Shown: positions 12,061 to 28,355, numbered from the stretch's first letter. The stretch is 64,000 nt of DNA from Scylla paramamosain (GCF_035594125.1 NC_087198.1:5891465-5955464), one strand, 5' to 3'. The notes: generated by a model not told the origin, from the letters alone. Translations and numbers: made by a program.

Positions 12061-12270
12061 GCTGATATGCACAGAACACTTTGAATGCGAGATAGATTCC
12101 TACTTAATTACGAGGACACATTTAGTGTTTCGCATCATACCACTCGAAACAGTTTCTGGGGTTTCCTACAAACTCACAGACATTTGCCCGCTAGTTTACC
12201 CCCAGTCTCCTCGCTTCTGACGTCACCTTCGTGCCTGCCACTCACCCTCCTTGCTATTGTATTGGAACGG

Positions 12271-12322
12271 GATCTGGTATCACTGTTTGCCCGTCGAGCA
12301 TGCTCGATAGTGTGGACACACC
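12271..12322 (-). repeat. Harbinger right terminal inverted repeat
   Basis: The partner of 8580-8631 (three mismatches in 52 bp), followed by TTAA at 12323-12326. Confidence 0.9.
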
Positions 12323-12326
12323 TTAA

Positions 12327-16444
<4,118 letters not shown>

Positions 16445-17106
16445 AGTACTCAGCTCCCAGGCCATCCGGTACGCCTTTTTTTAATATATGTATTTATCAT
16501 CGGGGATATTTAATGACACTCAGTCCACCCACCATCACCACCTCCACGGCAGCAGGTCTTAGTCAGCAGAGCTCCTCAGGCAATCACCTTCACTCGCGTG
16601 CCCTTCCTTGTCTTATTATCGAACATTCGTAACTGACCAGCAGCTTGACATGACCTTTTATAACTGGTCAACCGATGTTTCATTAGCGGCGACCTCATTT
16701 CTGCTGATTTCTTGATAGCCCATCACGAGCTCCGCCGCCAATCCCTCCAGCCCACACTTGCCGCCGCCACACACACACACACACACGCTGCTTTCATCGT
16801 GGTGAGTTGCGGCCTGACAGCTTCCTATAACCATCCTGAGCTTGGTGCCCGCATCCCGCAGTGTGTGTCTCACACACCCCGTGACCTCGGCGGCTCGGGA
16901 AAGGTCCAGGCAACGTCCTTTTGGGTGTTCGCGGGATTGTGAAATGTTGCTTGTGTAAAGTGTTAAGAATAAGACTTTGGCCGGGATGGTGTTTGTGAGG
17001 AATGTGTGATTCTGCTTTGTTGCTTAGTGTGCTGTTGAGTTAAGTGGTTTGGGAGGATGGTAGTGTTGTGGTTGTTAAAGGGTAGGTTGTATTGCATTGA
17101 ATCGGA

Positions 17107-17185
17107 TAGTAGTAGTAGTAGTAATAGAAACAGTAGTAGTAGTAGTAGTAATAGTAGTAGTAGTGGTAGTAGTAGTGGTGGTGAT
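17107..17185. repeat. (AGT)n / (GGT) trinucleotide array
   Basis: An imperfect AGT trinucleotide repeat with AAT and GGT variants. Confidence 0.85.
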
Positions 17186-17564
17186 GGTGATAGCAAGGTT
17201 AAGGAGGAGGAGGAAAAGCGACAATGATGATGTCAATGATTATAACAACAGCAATATTAATGAGTGATAATGTTTGAGTCGCACAGAAGCATATACATTA
17301 TAACATTAAAGAGAGAAAAAAATAATTGACGGAGAGATAACTATAATCATTATAAACATAGATACAAAAACAATTACAATTACAACAAATACCAATATGT
17401 AGACATCAAAGCATTTTACAGGTAGGCAGTGTTGATGATGAGCCGCTTCATTAAAACTTGCTCTGCTGTTGTTGATGATCCCCCTTCTTGACTAAACACA
17501 CTGACACATTCCTTCTTGCTCCACAGCCACCTCCAAGCATTGCACTGCCTAGAAATTAGTACAT

Positions 17565-17930
17565 ATAATCTTTTAATTTCCCTTTTCTCTTTCTTGTCTA
17601 TGTTTATAAAGATTTCATTGTTTTTATTCCTGGGAACTGAGTGATAAATAGAACAGAAACTGCTAAATCCAATCTCTTATTTCATTTTTTCTGCTTCTTG
17701 TTTATGTTTATAAAAAAATATACTTGTTCTTATTGCTGGGAATTGGTAAATCTCATCATTGTTTGAAATTACTAAATCTAATCTCATGACTACTAAATCT
17801 AATCATTGCTGGGAATTACTAAATCGAATCATTGTTACTGTTGGAAATTGCTAAATTAAATCTTTTCATTCACATTTTTCTTTCCTGTCTATCCTTATCA
17901 AGATTGCATTCCTCTTAGTGCTGGGAATTG
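17565..17930. repeat. Three copies of a dispersed TTTATAAAGATTT...GCTGGGAATTG repeat
   Basis: Copies near 17570-17640, 17680-17750 and 17865-17930 share TTCTTGT-TATG-TTATAAAGAT followed by TCTTATTGCTGGGAATTG. Shorter CTAAATCTAATC echoes lie between them. A fourth, more distant relative lies at 22085-22310, including the upstream part (about 17490-17560 here) with the ACTGACACATT...CAGCCA segment. The family is unclassified. Confidence 0.65.
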
Positions 17931-18180
17931 TCGTATATCTCATTGGAAAAGGTAAACATTTCCAAACTGCTTCCCGAACCAGGATCCTCGAGCACCAAGA
18001 GCCTCATCCGCAACTCAAGCAGGCCCCGGGGACTTATCTGTCATGCATGAGTCACGAGTTCGGGTTTGTGAGTGTGCCGCCGGTAGGGTTGGCAGCCTTG
18101 ACACGACACACGGCTTGCACACTCGTTACTTGGGTTTTATATTGATGAGCACGAAATAATACTGTCACAGTAGAGGCTCC

Positions 18181-18436
<256 letters not shown>

Positions 18437-18493
18437 AGAGGAACTTTAAGGTAAATTAAAGAATTATAGCAAAAGGAGCGTACTAAGATTGTT

Positions 18494-18620
18494 GGAGGAG
18501 GAGGAGGAGGAGGAGGAGGAAGATGACGAGGAGCAGGAGGAGCAGAAAGAAGAAGAAGAGCAGGAGGAATAAAAAGACAAGGAGCAGCAGGAGGAGGAGA
18601 AGGAAGAAGAGTTGACAGGA
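18494..18620. repeat. (GGA)n-like purine tract
   Basis: GAGGAGGA and GAAGAAGA low-complexity repeat on the plus strand. Confidence 0.85.
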
Positions 18621-18934
18621 AGCGGAGGTGAATCACCGTAAACTCTTTTATATACAATCTTTTGAAAGGAACGGGATCCTTATGAAAACCTTTGTAGTGC
18701 TTCTGTAGTTAGTGGCAGCTTTCATAATCACGTGACTCAAGTAAGGTAACAAGAGCCCTGCCATCACTAGTTGCCGGAAGTGTGATATAACATGCGGGAT
18801 TATGTAACACTGATAATTTCTTTTTTTACATTTTTTTTTTTCTGTACGTAGATTAAACATTAAGTTTTCCAGATTTTTTTCCGTTTTTCGCAAAGTGCAG
18901 TGTTTTTTTTTTTTCTATAACTTCTTGATAGCCT

Positions 18935-19030
<96 letters not shown>
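18935..19030. repeat. (CT)n microsatellite
   Basis: A perfect CT array of about 96 bp. Confidence 0.95.
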
Positions 19031-19033
<3 letters not shown>

Positions 19034-19454
19034 CTACAGTTATTATATGTTCTGTCCACGAACCTGAGGACATATCGCATCCTAAACAAAACAGACGTTC
19101 CCTTCCCGTCTTCACGTCTGAAAGTTGCAATATTTACTTTTTTGTCATCGAGCACAGCAGGCGATGTTTCTGGCGCTGGTGTGTTTGATAAAGCAACTGT
19201 TTGAGATTCCAGATTCTGCTTTTGAACGCGAAGGTTTAATGAACCGATCGAAATTTATTGCATGTTTTCTTACTTACATCTCTCCTGTGTGCCTTCATTG
19301 CGTAGCTTTTCAACAGGTCTGCTCCTTCAGTGTCCCTCTTGTCATCTAAAAAATTACTTAGCCCACAACATTACGTATGCTAAGATCACCACCTTGCCTC
19401 CGTTTTCTTCGTCCCTTCATTTTCATTCTTGTCCTTGTCACTGTCGTCCTCCTT

Positions 19455-19590
19455 GACCTCCTCCTCCTCCTCCTCCTCCTAGCTCTTGTTTTTGTTGTTG
19501 TTTTTGTTGTTATTGTTCTCCTTCTCTTCCTCCTCCCCCTTCACCACCACCACCACTACCACCACCACCACCATCACCACCCACATCCCC
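19455..19590. repeat. (CTC)n and (CCA)n trinucleotide tracts
   Basis: CTC repeats at 19459-19480 and CCA/CAC repeats at about 19541-19580, upstream of the candidate exon. Confidence 0.8.
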
Positions 19591-19684
19591 TTTACGGTGC
19601 CACCAATCCCCTGAACAAACATCACCATCCTTCACGTAAGCCCATAACTCAACGCTAACACCTGCCTCCCCATGGTTCCTGCAG

Positions 19685-19842
19685 CAGAGGGAGGTGTTCG
19701 ACGCGCTCTTCTTCACCACCTGGTTCTGCACGGCCTGGACGGGGCCTCGCCTGTCATCCCTGCTTCGCGAGGGACAAGGACTCACTCAAGGTCTCCCTCA
19801 AAACCATCGCGCAGAATTTCAGGGACCGCGGCGTCACTTTCA
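19685..19842 (+). CDS. Candidate host exon, product unknown, internal frame switch
   Basis: The segment starts after GGTTCCTGCAG and ends at a consensus GTAAGT donor (19843); a (GA)n array begins six bases into the putative intron. The first half in frame 0 reads VFDALFFTTWFCTAW, a hydrophobic, Trp/Cys-rich segment. The second half in the +1 frame reads CFARDKDSLKVSLKTIAQNF and RDRGVTF, with convincing protein-like composition. Both frames are open across the whole 158 bp. This suggests a true exon with a one-base indel (or sequencing error) around 19745-19765, or an exon pseudogene. I do not recognise the protein. Confidence 0.4.
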
Positions 19843-19846
19843 GTAA

Positions 19847-19850
<4 letters not shown>

Positions 19851-19910
<60 letters not shown>
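19851..19910. repeat. (GA)n microsatellite
   Basis: A GA array of about 60 bp directly after a consensus splice donor. Confidence 0.95.
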
Positions 19911-19915
<5 letters not shown>

Positions 19916-20250
19916 AGTTGTTTTCATATCTGGATGTGCGTTGTAATCCCACGCTCAGGGCGGCACAACAGCAAGGAGAGGCATGGCCCGAGCCCCGTCT
20001 AAGGACAATGTCTCTCTGGGGGATTTTTAGGGATAAGCCGCTCGAGCTGACTGCCGCCTTGTTGTCCTGGGCACTGCTGAGACCGAGGGCAGGGAGGGAG
20101 GGAGAGAGGCAGGAAGAAAAGGGACTTAGCTTGGAGGAAGAGCTTGTCTGTGTTTTATCTCTTCGTAGGGATGATTGTTTCAGTAGGGGAATGAATTTTA
20201 TTTATTTATTTGCTCCGAGAGATCCGAACGCGATACATACAGTTACATGT

Positions 20251-20252
20251 GT

Positions 20253-20338
<86 letters not shown>

Positions 20339-20345
20339 GTGTGTG
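20251..20345. repeat. (GT)n microsatellite
   Basis: A GT array of about 95 bp with one GC interruption. Confidence 0.95.
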
Positions 20346-20833
20346 TTTGCGTGCGAGGCAGCATCACAACACACACAGAGGCTGAGTAGTGGTGCTACAT
20401 CCCTGAGAGAGTGTCACGGGGACTAAGGCGGTTATGAGATGAAAGGTGGGAGAGAACTTCACACTCCAGAATAAATTCCAGCGCCTGATGTGAGACAATC
20501 GGGAAGGTGTGACGTCACCTTCAGAAATCGCAGCGATCGTGCCTCAGCCATGTAAGTGAAGCAAGAGTCGAGGGCAAAGTTGCCTTGATTTGGCTTGGCA
20601 GGTTGTCAGCACGGCACCACTTGGTATTATTCTAGCGACACATTATGAAATTCCATCCAAGTCAGCTGCCGTTGAAGGATAAATGACAAGAAAGAATATT
20701 TTCCTAGCAATAAAAAAAATCAATGTGTTAAATCAGAAGGATAGAAGGACACGATAGAAAATTTGTAATATATTAATGGTGAAGTATTACGAAAAGACTC
20801 AACTAAAATAGCTCTCTTAACAGATGCTAGCAC

Positions 20834-20947
<114 letters not shown>

Positions 20948-21146
20948 AGCATGAAGCAGCGAGAGAGCATGAAGCAGCGAATATTGACAAGTGGCATTAA
21001 TAAACACACACGTCTTGCTCTTCTTTCCCCTTCGCTTGATCTCGTTTGGCTCAACACTCGGGTCTTCCTTGGCTGTCTTCCTGTTGTTCCGTAGGTGTCT
21101 CTAATGATGAGGAAGGAAGTACACGCTACGACAAACAATGCTGGAA

Positions 21147-21331
21147 GTAGTAGTAGTAGTACTACTACTAGTAGTAGTAGTAGTAGTAGCAATGATAATA
21201 ATAATAGTAATAGTCTGGCTATATTTAATTTATCTGACTATATACCAGGCCGCATCACACACTCTTACGCCCTGCTGTAAACGAACAGTCTCGTAAACAT
21301 AATAATAAAAATAATTATAATAATAATAATG

Positions 21332-21394
<63 letters not shown>

Positions 21395-21411
21395 TAATAA
21401 TAATAATAATA
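21147..21411. repeat. (AGT)n and (AAT)n trinucleotide arrays
   Basis: 21147-21189 is an AGT array whose middle inverts to ACT, giving a small palindrome. 21299-21411 is an AAT array of about 113 bp with GAT interruptions. Confidence 0.9.
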
Positions 21412-21701
21412 AGAGTAAGATGATGAAAACAAAAGTAATGACGATAATATTGACTTTTTTTCATCCGGAGGCATATACATCTTATAAGAAACAATTGACA
21501 CACACAATAATTACAAAATATATTAACAATGGTAAAAGAAATCAATGTTATAGTAAAGTACAACTCAATGAAAAAAATACTAATAATGTTCTATATTAAT
21601 ATGAAAACCAATACTTTCAGAAGCACAGGTGCATTCTTATCAACCATCCTCTGGAAATTGTTAGAGATCATTCCCTTGCATTATATAACTACTCCACGTC
21701 C

Positions 21702-21881
<180 letters not shown>

Positions 21882-22084
21882 GGCGGAGGCTAAAGATAGT
21901 CAGGTTTACTGCACAGACATACTAGATTCGCATTTATAATCGTTGTGATGTTTTATTTCTGCTTATTTTAACAGTCTCTAGTGAAGTTATTGGAGTTTAA
22001 AATGGTATTGTCATCATTCTGGTGATAGCTTTATCAAGGAGTGAGAAAATACGTACACGAGCCTAACTAGCCATCTTAGTGAGA

Positions 22085-22310
22085 GATCGAAGCCTTTAAC
22101 CCTTTAACTGCTATCTGGTACACCTTTCCTCAATTACTAATCACTCTGAGACATTTCTACTTGTTCTGCAGCCATCTGCAATCTTTAAACTGTGTACAAA
22201 TTGCAAAATCTATTCTTTTTAATCCCCTTCTTGTAGATGCTTATAAAGATTTCAGGCACTACTTTTGGTGGTGGTAATTGCTTTGTGTCGCAGTGGAAGG
22301 GTTAAGAGTC
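22085..22310. repeat. Diverged member of the 17.5-kb dispersed repeat
   Basis: It shares with 17490-17640 the order: CTGAGACATT-like word, CAGCCA word, then CCTTCTTGT-TATAAAGATTTC and a GGTAATTG end. It is framed by two AACCCTT/AAGGGTTAAG words, so it may be a small element with short inverted ends. The classification is inference. Confidence 0.5.
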
Positions 22311-23428
22311 CTGATGAGATGACGAAGCCTTTAATTTAAGAGTACAGGATTCAGACATACATTCATTCATACCTACGTCATGAGTTCCCCCAGGCTAAAT
22401 TTCACCACTAAGACTCCGCGTTTAAGATGTCGTCCAAAAATAATTTCGCTCTACTTTTCTTTTATATTTGTATTTTATTCTACTTAATTATTCGTTCATT
22501 CATTTCTTTCTTTATTTTTTTGCATGGGTGAGATATTCGTGGGGAATCATTTACTCGCATGGAATTTTGTAAGCAGCCGTGCAGTCGCCAGCCAGCCTTA
22601 CCTATCGTGGCCATGTGAAGGCTGCGTGCGTCCACCCACAAATACCACCAGTGATAAGATGATCCTGAGAGGAGCTGAAATTAGACCTCGCAAGATAAAC
22701 CAACAGACAATGGAACTTTCCCTCTCTCCCCTCACTCCTGTGCTCCCCGTCAGCCTTTCCTGCCTCGGGAAATGAAGCACGGTACATCCTTCAAGAACCA
22801 TATTCATAAACCCTCTTCTCTTTCACCACCATCATTTTTAAAGGCCACAGAGATGATTAGCTCCCAAGCCCATGGTCGCGAGGCTGTTTCTGGGAATCGA
22901 TGGACCACCTCAGAAATCACTAATCGATTGTAATTATATTCGATATAATTATGATTTTAACCTAGATTATATAATCTGTATTGTTAATTATGATTAGTTA
23001 GTGTAATATGTAAAAAATAGGCGTTAATTAACACACGTACACACACCTAGAAACGCCAGGTCAGGCCAGGATTGCTATTAGGGCTGCAGCCAAAGGAGTG
23101 ATGAGAGTGCTGCTGGCCAGTGTTGGTGTCTTCACTCCACGCAGCGGCTCATTTGAGAGTTTGGCGTGTAACAAGAGTGACGGTTAGTATTGTAAACATG
23201 CGTGTGACAAGTCGGTAGAATAAACATGCATGTGGAAAAAAAAAAAAAAAACTTGTATAAAATAAAGGTGCATTAGAGTGAAACGTTTCCCATCCCGCCA
23301 CAAGTTCACTTCAGGCTGCAAAAATCGAAAATCTCACGGCTCTGGCTATCGTTTTGTTGCAGCTCCGTGAAAACTCGATAGCGGCCAATACCTGCCGGGG
23401 AATCATCCCCTTGTTGCGCCGCCGCCCG

Positions 23429-23640
23429 TGACGTCACCACGAAAAGATACACAGTGCGACAGACAATACTCGTCTAAACCTGGAATGAGGCGGAGGGTGC
23501 GGCGAAGTGGTCAGCTGTGGCTGTGGCCGCCTTCAGCCCACCCGCCTGACTGCTCCTCTTTGTCACCGAGTCATGGGAAAGTCGAGGTGTTATATATAGT
23601 AAACGCCTCGCACCTGCGCCTCCTAAATGCTTAATCCTTT
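23429..23640 (+). promoter_or_regulatory. Promoter-like segment (CRE and TATA words)
   Basis: A GC-rich stretch (23280-23640) contains a perfect CRE palindrome TGACGTCA at 23429-23436 and a TATATATA word at about 23590, followed about 25-30 bp later by a C/G-rich stretch. These words alone do not prove a promoter, and no ORF downstream is recognised. Confidence 0.2.
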
Positions 23641-23929
23641 CACTGTCGGATCATTTTTCTTTTTATCATCTGCTACTTTATAGGCGCTCATTTGTGTACA
23701 GTGACTCCTCCCCTACAGTTCTTTATTTACTTTATTCTTTTTAGTAATAGCTGCTGATTGCATAGAGCTCGGAAACTGTTAGTAGAAGTGAATAGATTGA
23801 CAGTGAACACGTAACACACAGTGTGTGTGTGTGTGTGTGTGTAAAGACGGCACCCTAATTAATGAAGCAGATTCCCTGCCTGTATTTCTAACAAAAGTGC
23901 CAAAAGAAATGTTTCACGATACACCGTAT

Positions 23930-24190
23930 CTTGAAACATTTCTGCCCGCACCCTGACTACTTTCAAGAGGCTGTAGTTGAAATTACACGAGTTTTAAGAG
24001 TGTTTCTGTGGTTCTAGTTACAGACTGGTAAGGTCTCTACAGCATCAACGGGAGAACCAGTCTTGAAAACCCGGGTAATTATTTCTGTGGCCTTTGAAAA
24101 TAGTCTGGTGAAAGAGCAAGGCCTTTCAGAATACAAGCACATAACCTTGCTTCATGAAAAACAAGTGCATTCATGATACCTAAGACTGCC
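23930..24190. repeat. Unclassified dispersed repeat, copy 1
   Basis: The part around 24050-24125 (GGGAGAA, then TTTCTGTGGCCTTTGAAAAT and a CTGGTGA end) recurs at about 49779-49845. No coding capacity is visible. Confidence 0.55.
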
Positions 24191-24206
24191 TTGCTACATT
24201 CCCCCA

Positions 24207-24560
24207 GTGACTAATGTATCTTTTTTTTTTCTTTATCTCGTAGCATTAGTCTGTCTGTCATTGATGAAAACACCCGCACTACATGTATTACGTTATTTCA
24301 TTAGTCTCAAGTCGCTATTTCAAGTCTATATAAGCCTCAATAAATACGAGAGCTGTGGTGGTGGTCTGCTTCCCGTCTGTCAATCAGAGCGTTCTATTTT
24401 TCCGTTTTCTTTCGTATTCTTCGTAAAGCTCACGCATCCTTCACTTGTCGTTACTTCTTGCCTCACAGAGTATTGGTAAGTGTCTTCTACTGGTAATAAT
24501 AACCGTGATTCTATTATTTTGTATCATTACAAGTAGTATTGCGAGAGTGGCTCCGTTCTT
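24207..24560. other. Unassigned sequence
   Basis: A + open frame of 90 codons (24207-24479) is hydrophobic and lacks splice or family support. I do not call it a gene. Confidence 0.3.
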
Positions 24561-24720
24561 AGTGACAATTACCTCAGCACAGCCTTCACCAATCAGCGCC
24601 AAGTATTCAAGTCACGTGATACTCTCTCCTCGCCGTCTCTTCAGCCATTCGCCCTGCGCCCGCTGACGTGACGAGTCCCTGGTTGTGTTACGGCGGTGAA
24701 GCGGTGTTGCATCTGTCCCT
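24560..24720 (+). promoter_or_regulatory. Promoter-like segment (CCAAT, E-box, CRE-half words)
   Basis: Within 90 bp there are ACCAATCAG (CCAAT box), GTCACGTGAT (E-box) and CTGACGTGACG (CRE-like), embedded in GC-richer DNA. A splice-bounded C/T-rich segment follows at 25315-25416. It is speculative that they belong to one transcription unit. Confidence 0.25.
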
Positions 24721-24739
24721 GGCGGGCATGTTGTGGTGG

Positions 24740-25197
24740 ACTGCGGTGTAGAGGGAGAGGTGGATGTGAGTATGGCCTGGTGGTGGATAGGGAGGAGTGG
24801 ATAGTGGAAGAGAGATGTGGAGAGTAGGATGGTGGAAGGGGGAGGTGGAGGTGGCTATGGCGGACGTGACTGGGTTGAGGTGGTGGTTGTGGTGGTGTTT
24901 GGTATGGTTGGAATGGTTGTAGAGGTGTTGGTAGTGATGGTGAACGTGACTGGCTTATGTTAAAGGTGGTTGTGGTTGTTGGGGATGGTGGTGGTTGTGT
25001 GACAGTGGTGGGTGCAGCGGACGCAACGGTGTTGTGGTTGTTGGGTGTGGTTGAGGATTGCGATGGTGGTGGTGGTGGAGGTGGTAGGTGGCGGTGGTCG
25101 TAGTCGGAGCGGGCTAAGCGGTGGTGGTGGTGGTGTAAAAAAGGTGTTTATCGGACGGAGTGGAAGTGGTGGTGGTGGCGGTGATACGATTATCAGG

Positions 25198-25237
<40 letters not shown>

Positions 25238-25256
25238 TGTGTGTGTGTGTGTGTGT
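24740..25256. repeat. GGT-rich tract, then (GA)n and (GT)n
   Basis: Degenerate GGTGGTGG / GTGGTTG repeats over about 450 bp, ending in a (GA)n block (25200-25235) directly fused to a (GT)n block (25236-25256). Confidence 0.8.
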
Positions 25257-25314
25257 ACTCCTATAATCAGCAAATTGCAGTCACTCGTTCGCTTGTTTCA
25301 CCTCCCTGTTTCAG

Positions 25315-25416
25315 GCCTTCTCTCCCCTTCCCTTCCCTCCTCGCTCCCTTCCTAGCCTGCCCGCCACCCTCTCCCCGCTTTTCCCTGCCTGTCCTCCCCT
25401 GCTCCTCGTGTCCCAG
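25315..25416 (+). other. Candidate non-coding (5' UTR) exon
   Basis: A C/T-rich segment bounded by CTGTTTCAG (acceptor) and CCCAG|GTGAGT (consensus donor). It contains no ATG, so if real it is an untranslated exon. The Pro/Leu/Ser-rich translation is low complexity. Confidence 0.25.
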
Positions 25417-25622
25417 GTGAGTGTTGCCTTATTTGAGTCAATGTATAATGGTTTTTATTTGAGACTGAAGCTCCACACGTAATGAAAGGTAGTAATCTGT
25501 GGTTTTGATTACTATTATTGGACTATTTATGTAAACTTACAATAGAAAACTAATTCTATTAGGAAATGTGTATAAACAATTTCATCTATACAATGACCTG
25601 TGTGATGTGACGTTAGTGTGTG

Positions 25623-25625
<3 letters not shown>

Positions 25626-25701
<76 letters not shown>
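25626..25701. repeat. (GA)n microsatellite
   Basis: A perfect GA array of about 76 bp. Confidence 0.95.
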
Positions 25702-25704
<3 letters not shown>

Positions 25705-25817
25705 ACAGCAAATGAACCAATATTTTAACTTTCCTGACTCTGATGATGAAAGTTATATGACTGAGGCTGCAGTTAAGTAAGTTGAGAAGCTGAGCAGATA
25801 AATATGAGTACACCACC

Positions 25818-26070
25818 TGTCTGTCTGTCCGTCTTTCAGTCAGTCAGTCAGTCGGTTGATGGAGGAATGGTGGAGAGAGCAATGTGTCTGTCTGTCCATC
25901 TTTCAATCACACAGTCAGTCAGTCAGTCAGTCAGTTGATGGAGGACTGGTGGAGAGAGCAATCTGTGTCTGTCTGTCCGTCTTTCAGTCACACAGTCAGT
26001 CAGTCAGTCAGTCAGTCAGTTGATGGATGGCTGGTGGAGAGAGCAATCTGTGTCTGTCTGTCTACGTGAT
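25818..26070. repeat. 65-90-bp minisatellite with nested GTCT and CAGT repeats
   Basis: Three full units and a partial fourth. Each consists of a GTCTGTCTGTC block, a TCTTTCA block, a variable CAGT tetranucleotide run (4-7 copies) and a TTGATGGA...GGTGGAGAGAGCAAT block. Unit length differs mainly by the number of CAGT copies and the CACA insertion. Confidence 0.85.
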
Positions 26071-26137
26071 GCTTCCCTCCGCCGTTTCATTACGTAGACA
26101 AAATACATGAAAGGGAAATATTGGTTTTATGGACAGG

Positions 26138-26290
26138 TGTGGTGGTGGTGGTGGTGGTGGTGGTGGCGCCATTAGTAGTATTCAGGTGTCATATCTGTAA
26201 CGTAATAAGGAATGAAGGCAGGACGTATGCGATGGCAGCTTGAAGGTAACAATTGGTGATGAAAGGTGGTGGTTGGTGGTGGTGGTGGCA
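26138..26290. repeat. (GGT)n tracts
   Basis: GGT repeats at 26138-26166 and 26263-26290. Confidence 0.85.
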
Positions 26291-26389
26291 GGGGCTGTGA
26301 GGGCTGCCTGTTACCACCACCTTCACTATCCCAAGCGCACATCTCTGGCTGACCCTTCGCTCCCCCCCGTTCTTTCCCTGCCCTCAATT

Positions 26390-26810
<421 letters not shown>

Positions 26811-26844
<34 letters not shown>

Positions 26845-26852
26845 CTCCTCTC

Positions 26853-26883
<31 letters not shown>
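26811..26883. repeat. (CT)n microsatellite with CCTCTC interruptions
   Basis: About 73 bp of CT repeat broken by several CC doublets. Confidence 0.9.
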
Positions 26884-27152
26884 GCAGACGAGTGCAGTTG
26901 TGTTCTGAGTCAGTTTTTCTAATGTTTGTGAAGTGGTTGGCGTGGGTGGCAGGGGCGTGGAGGGCGTCACGCTGGTAGTGTAGAAAAGAAAGCGAGAGAA
27001 AAGTGATGCATCACTGGTGTTTAATACTTGAGTGAAGTACTGGCGTCGTAAAGACCATTTCTGTCCATTGTGATTTCTGAGTTTAAGTAATGAGGCTTTG
27101 TAATGGGTCGTTTATCATTTATTTTATTTTTCACGTGGACAAAAATTGTGCT

Positions 27153-27267
<115 letters not shown>

Positions 27268-27398
27268 TAAACACAATTTTCCTTCACATCAAGTTGTCAT
27301 CAAAACTTGCTCCATTCATTCCATTGCCAAACTGAGACCATGTACCCTGACACATTAACAAAAAAATAAATAAATAAAAAATCCCTTTACCTTTCTCT

Positions 27399-27401
<3 letters not shown>

Positions 27402-27481
<80 letters not shown>
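27402..27481. repeat. (GA)n microsatellite
   Basis: A perfect GA array of about 80 bp. Confidence 0.95.
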
Positions 27482-27484
<3 letters not shown>

Positions 27485-27735
27485 GTGGCCAGAGTAAGAC
27501 GAAGGAGAAAGCAAGTTAAACAAAACAAATGGAAAGTGAGAGAAAAGCAAGAAAATACAGATGAAAAGAAAATCTGCGGTAAAAATGCACCGCTGAAACA
27601 AAAACGAATAAGAAAGTGTAATGAAACGATGAGATAATTTTGTGTTTTTGTGAGCTAGCAATTATGCTGCACCCACCCTCTACCACTACTACCACTACTG
27701 CTACTACTCCTACCACTGCAATTTATGAGCAGTAG

Positions 27736-28135
27736 GTGACAGAAACGAAGAAGCGCAAACACCTGGAGATAGGTGAGCTTGATAGGAAGTTACAAGTAGA
27801 ATATGAAGTAAAACTCAAAGACTCATTACTATCATTTCTTGCACAAAGGAGAACTTTTCCTGTAACAAATGAAAGCCTGTGTCCTGTTTGCAGCTGCACA
27901 AAGAAAAGGCTTTATCCTTCAACATTCATATAAACAGCTTCTTCATTCCTTGTGTAGTGAAAACAGTGACTCAAGAAATGATTGCAGCAAATGTGTGAAG
28001 GTCGCTATTGATGGAGAGAGTGCTTTCTTTCAGAACATGGGAGGCATCCATGTACCTTCCCATCACACTGATCACATACACTCTTCACTCTCCTACCTTC
28101 TCAAGCTGCACTTGTCCGTCCTTCATTCACACTAA
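27736..28135 (+). other. Unrecognised open frames with coding-like composition
   Basis: A frame at 27736-27933 reads charged, helical-looking sequence (KKRKHLEIGELDRKL...KLKDSLLSFLAQRRTFPV) followed by a CPVCSC cysteine pair. An overlapping frame (27869-28135) reads SENSDSRNDCSKCVKVAIDG. The composition is protein-like, and the two frames could be one coding sequence with a frameshift near 27900. There is no ATG at the first frame's start (GTG) and no splice signal I trust. Possibly part of a decayed element or gene. Confidence 0.2.
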
Positions 28136-28220
28136 AGATTTGACAGCGCCCTCTGCATCTTTTTCCCGCTCTTCTAGAGTGACCTTGCAATCCAACAAGA
28201 AAATGGTGTTCTCTTACCTC

Positions 28221-28221
<1 letters not shown>

Positions 28222-28278
<57 letters not shown>

Positions 28279-28316
28279 GGGCTACAATAGCCCCCCTCCC
28301 TCCCCCTCTCTCTCTC
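28222..28316. repeat. (GA)n with G-run/C-run hairpin
   Basis: A GA array (28222-28272) continues as GAGGGAGGGGGGCTA, a 4-base loop region, then TAGCCCCCCTCCCTC and a CT run. The right side is the exact complement of the left for about 15 bp, and pairing can extend into the GA/CT runs. Confidence 0.9.
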
Positions 28317-28355
28317 GGTTTGTCTGTCGGTTTCTTTTTTTCTATTTTGTTTAAT

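Larger units (their letters stand above)
8580..12322 (+). mobile_element. PIF/Harbinger DNA transposon, near full length (3.74 kb)
   Basis: The termini are inverted repeats beginning GGTGTGTCC and ending GGACACACC. TTAA flanks both sides (8576-8579 and 12323-12326). Because TTAA is palindromic, the duplication could be the 3-bp TTA/TAA normal for this superfamily plus one element base. The element encodes the two proteins typical of PIF/Harbinger: a DDE nuclease (+ strand, two exons) and a MADF DNA-binding partner (- strand, two exons). The genes are convergent and interlocked: MADF exon 2 lies inside the transposase intron, and transposase exon 2 lies inside the MADF intron. Two (GA)n arrays sit in the introns. 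The only defect seen is a one-base frame change near the transposase N-terminus. Confidence 0.9.

Noticed and set aside
23429..23436. TGACGTCA sites as evidence of a CRE-regulated gene cluster
   Set aside because: TGACGTCA/GACGTCA also occurs at 8662, 12215 and 20513, two of these being transposon subterminal motifs, so the word alone is not informative.
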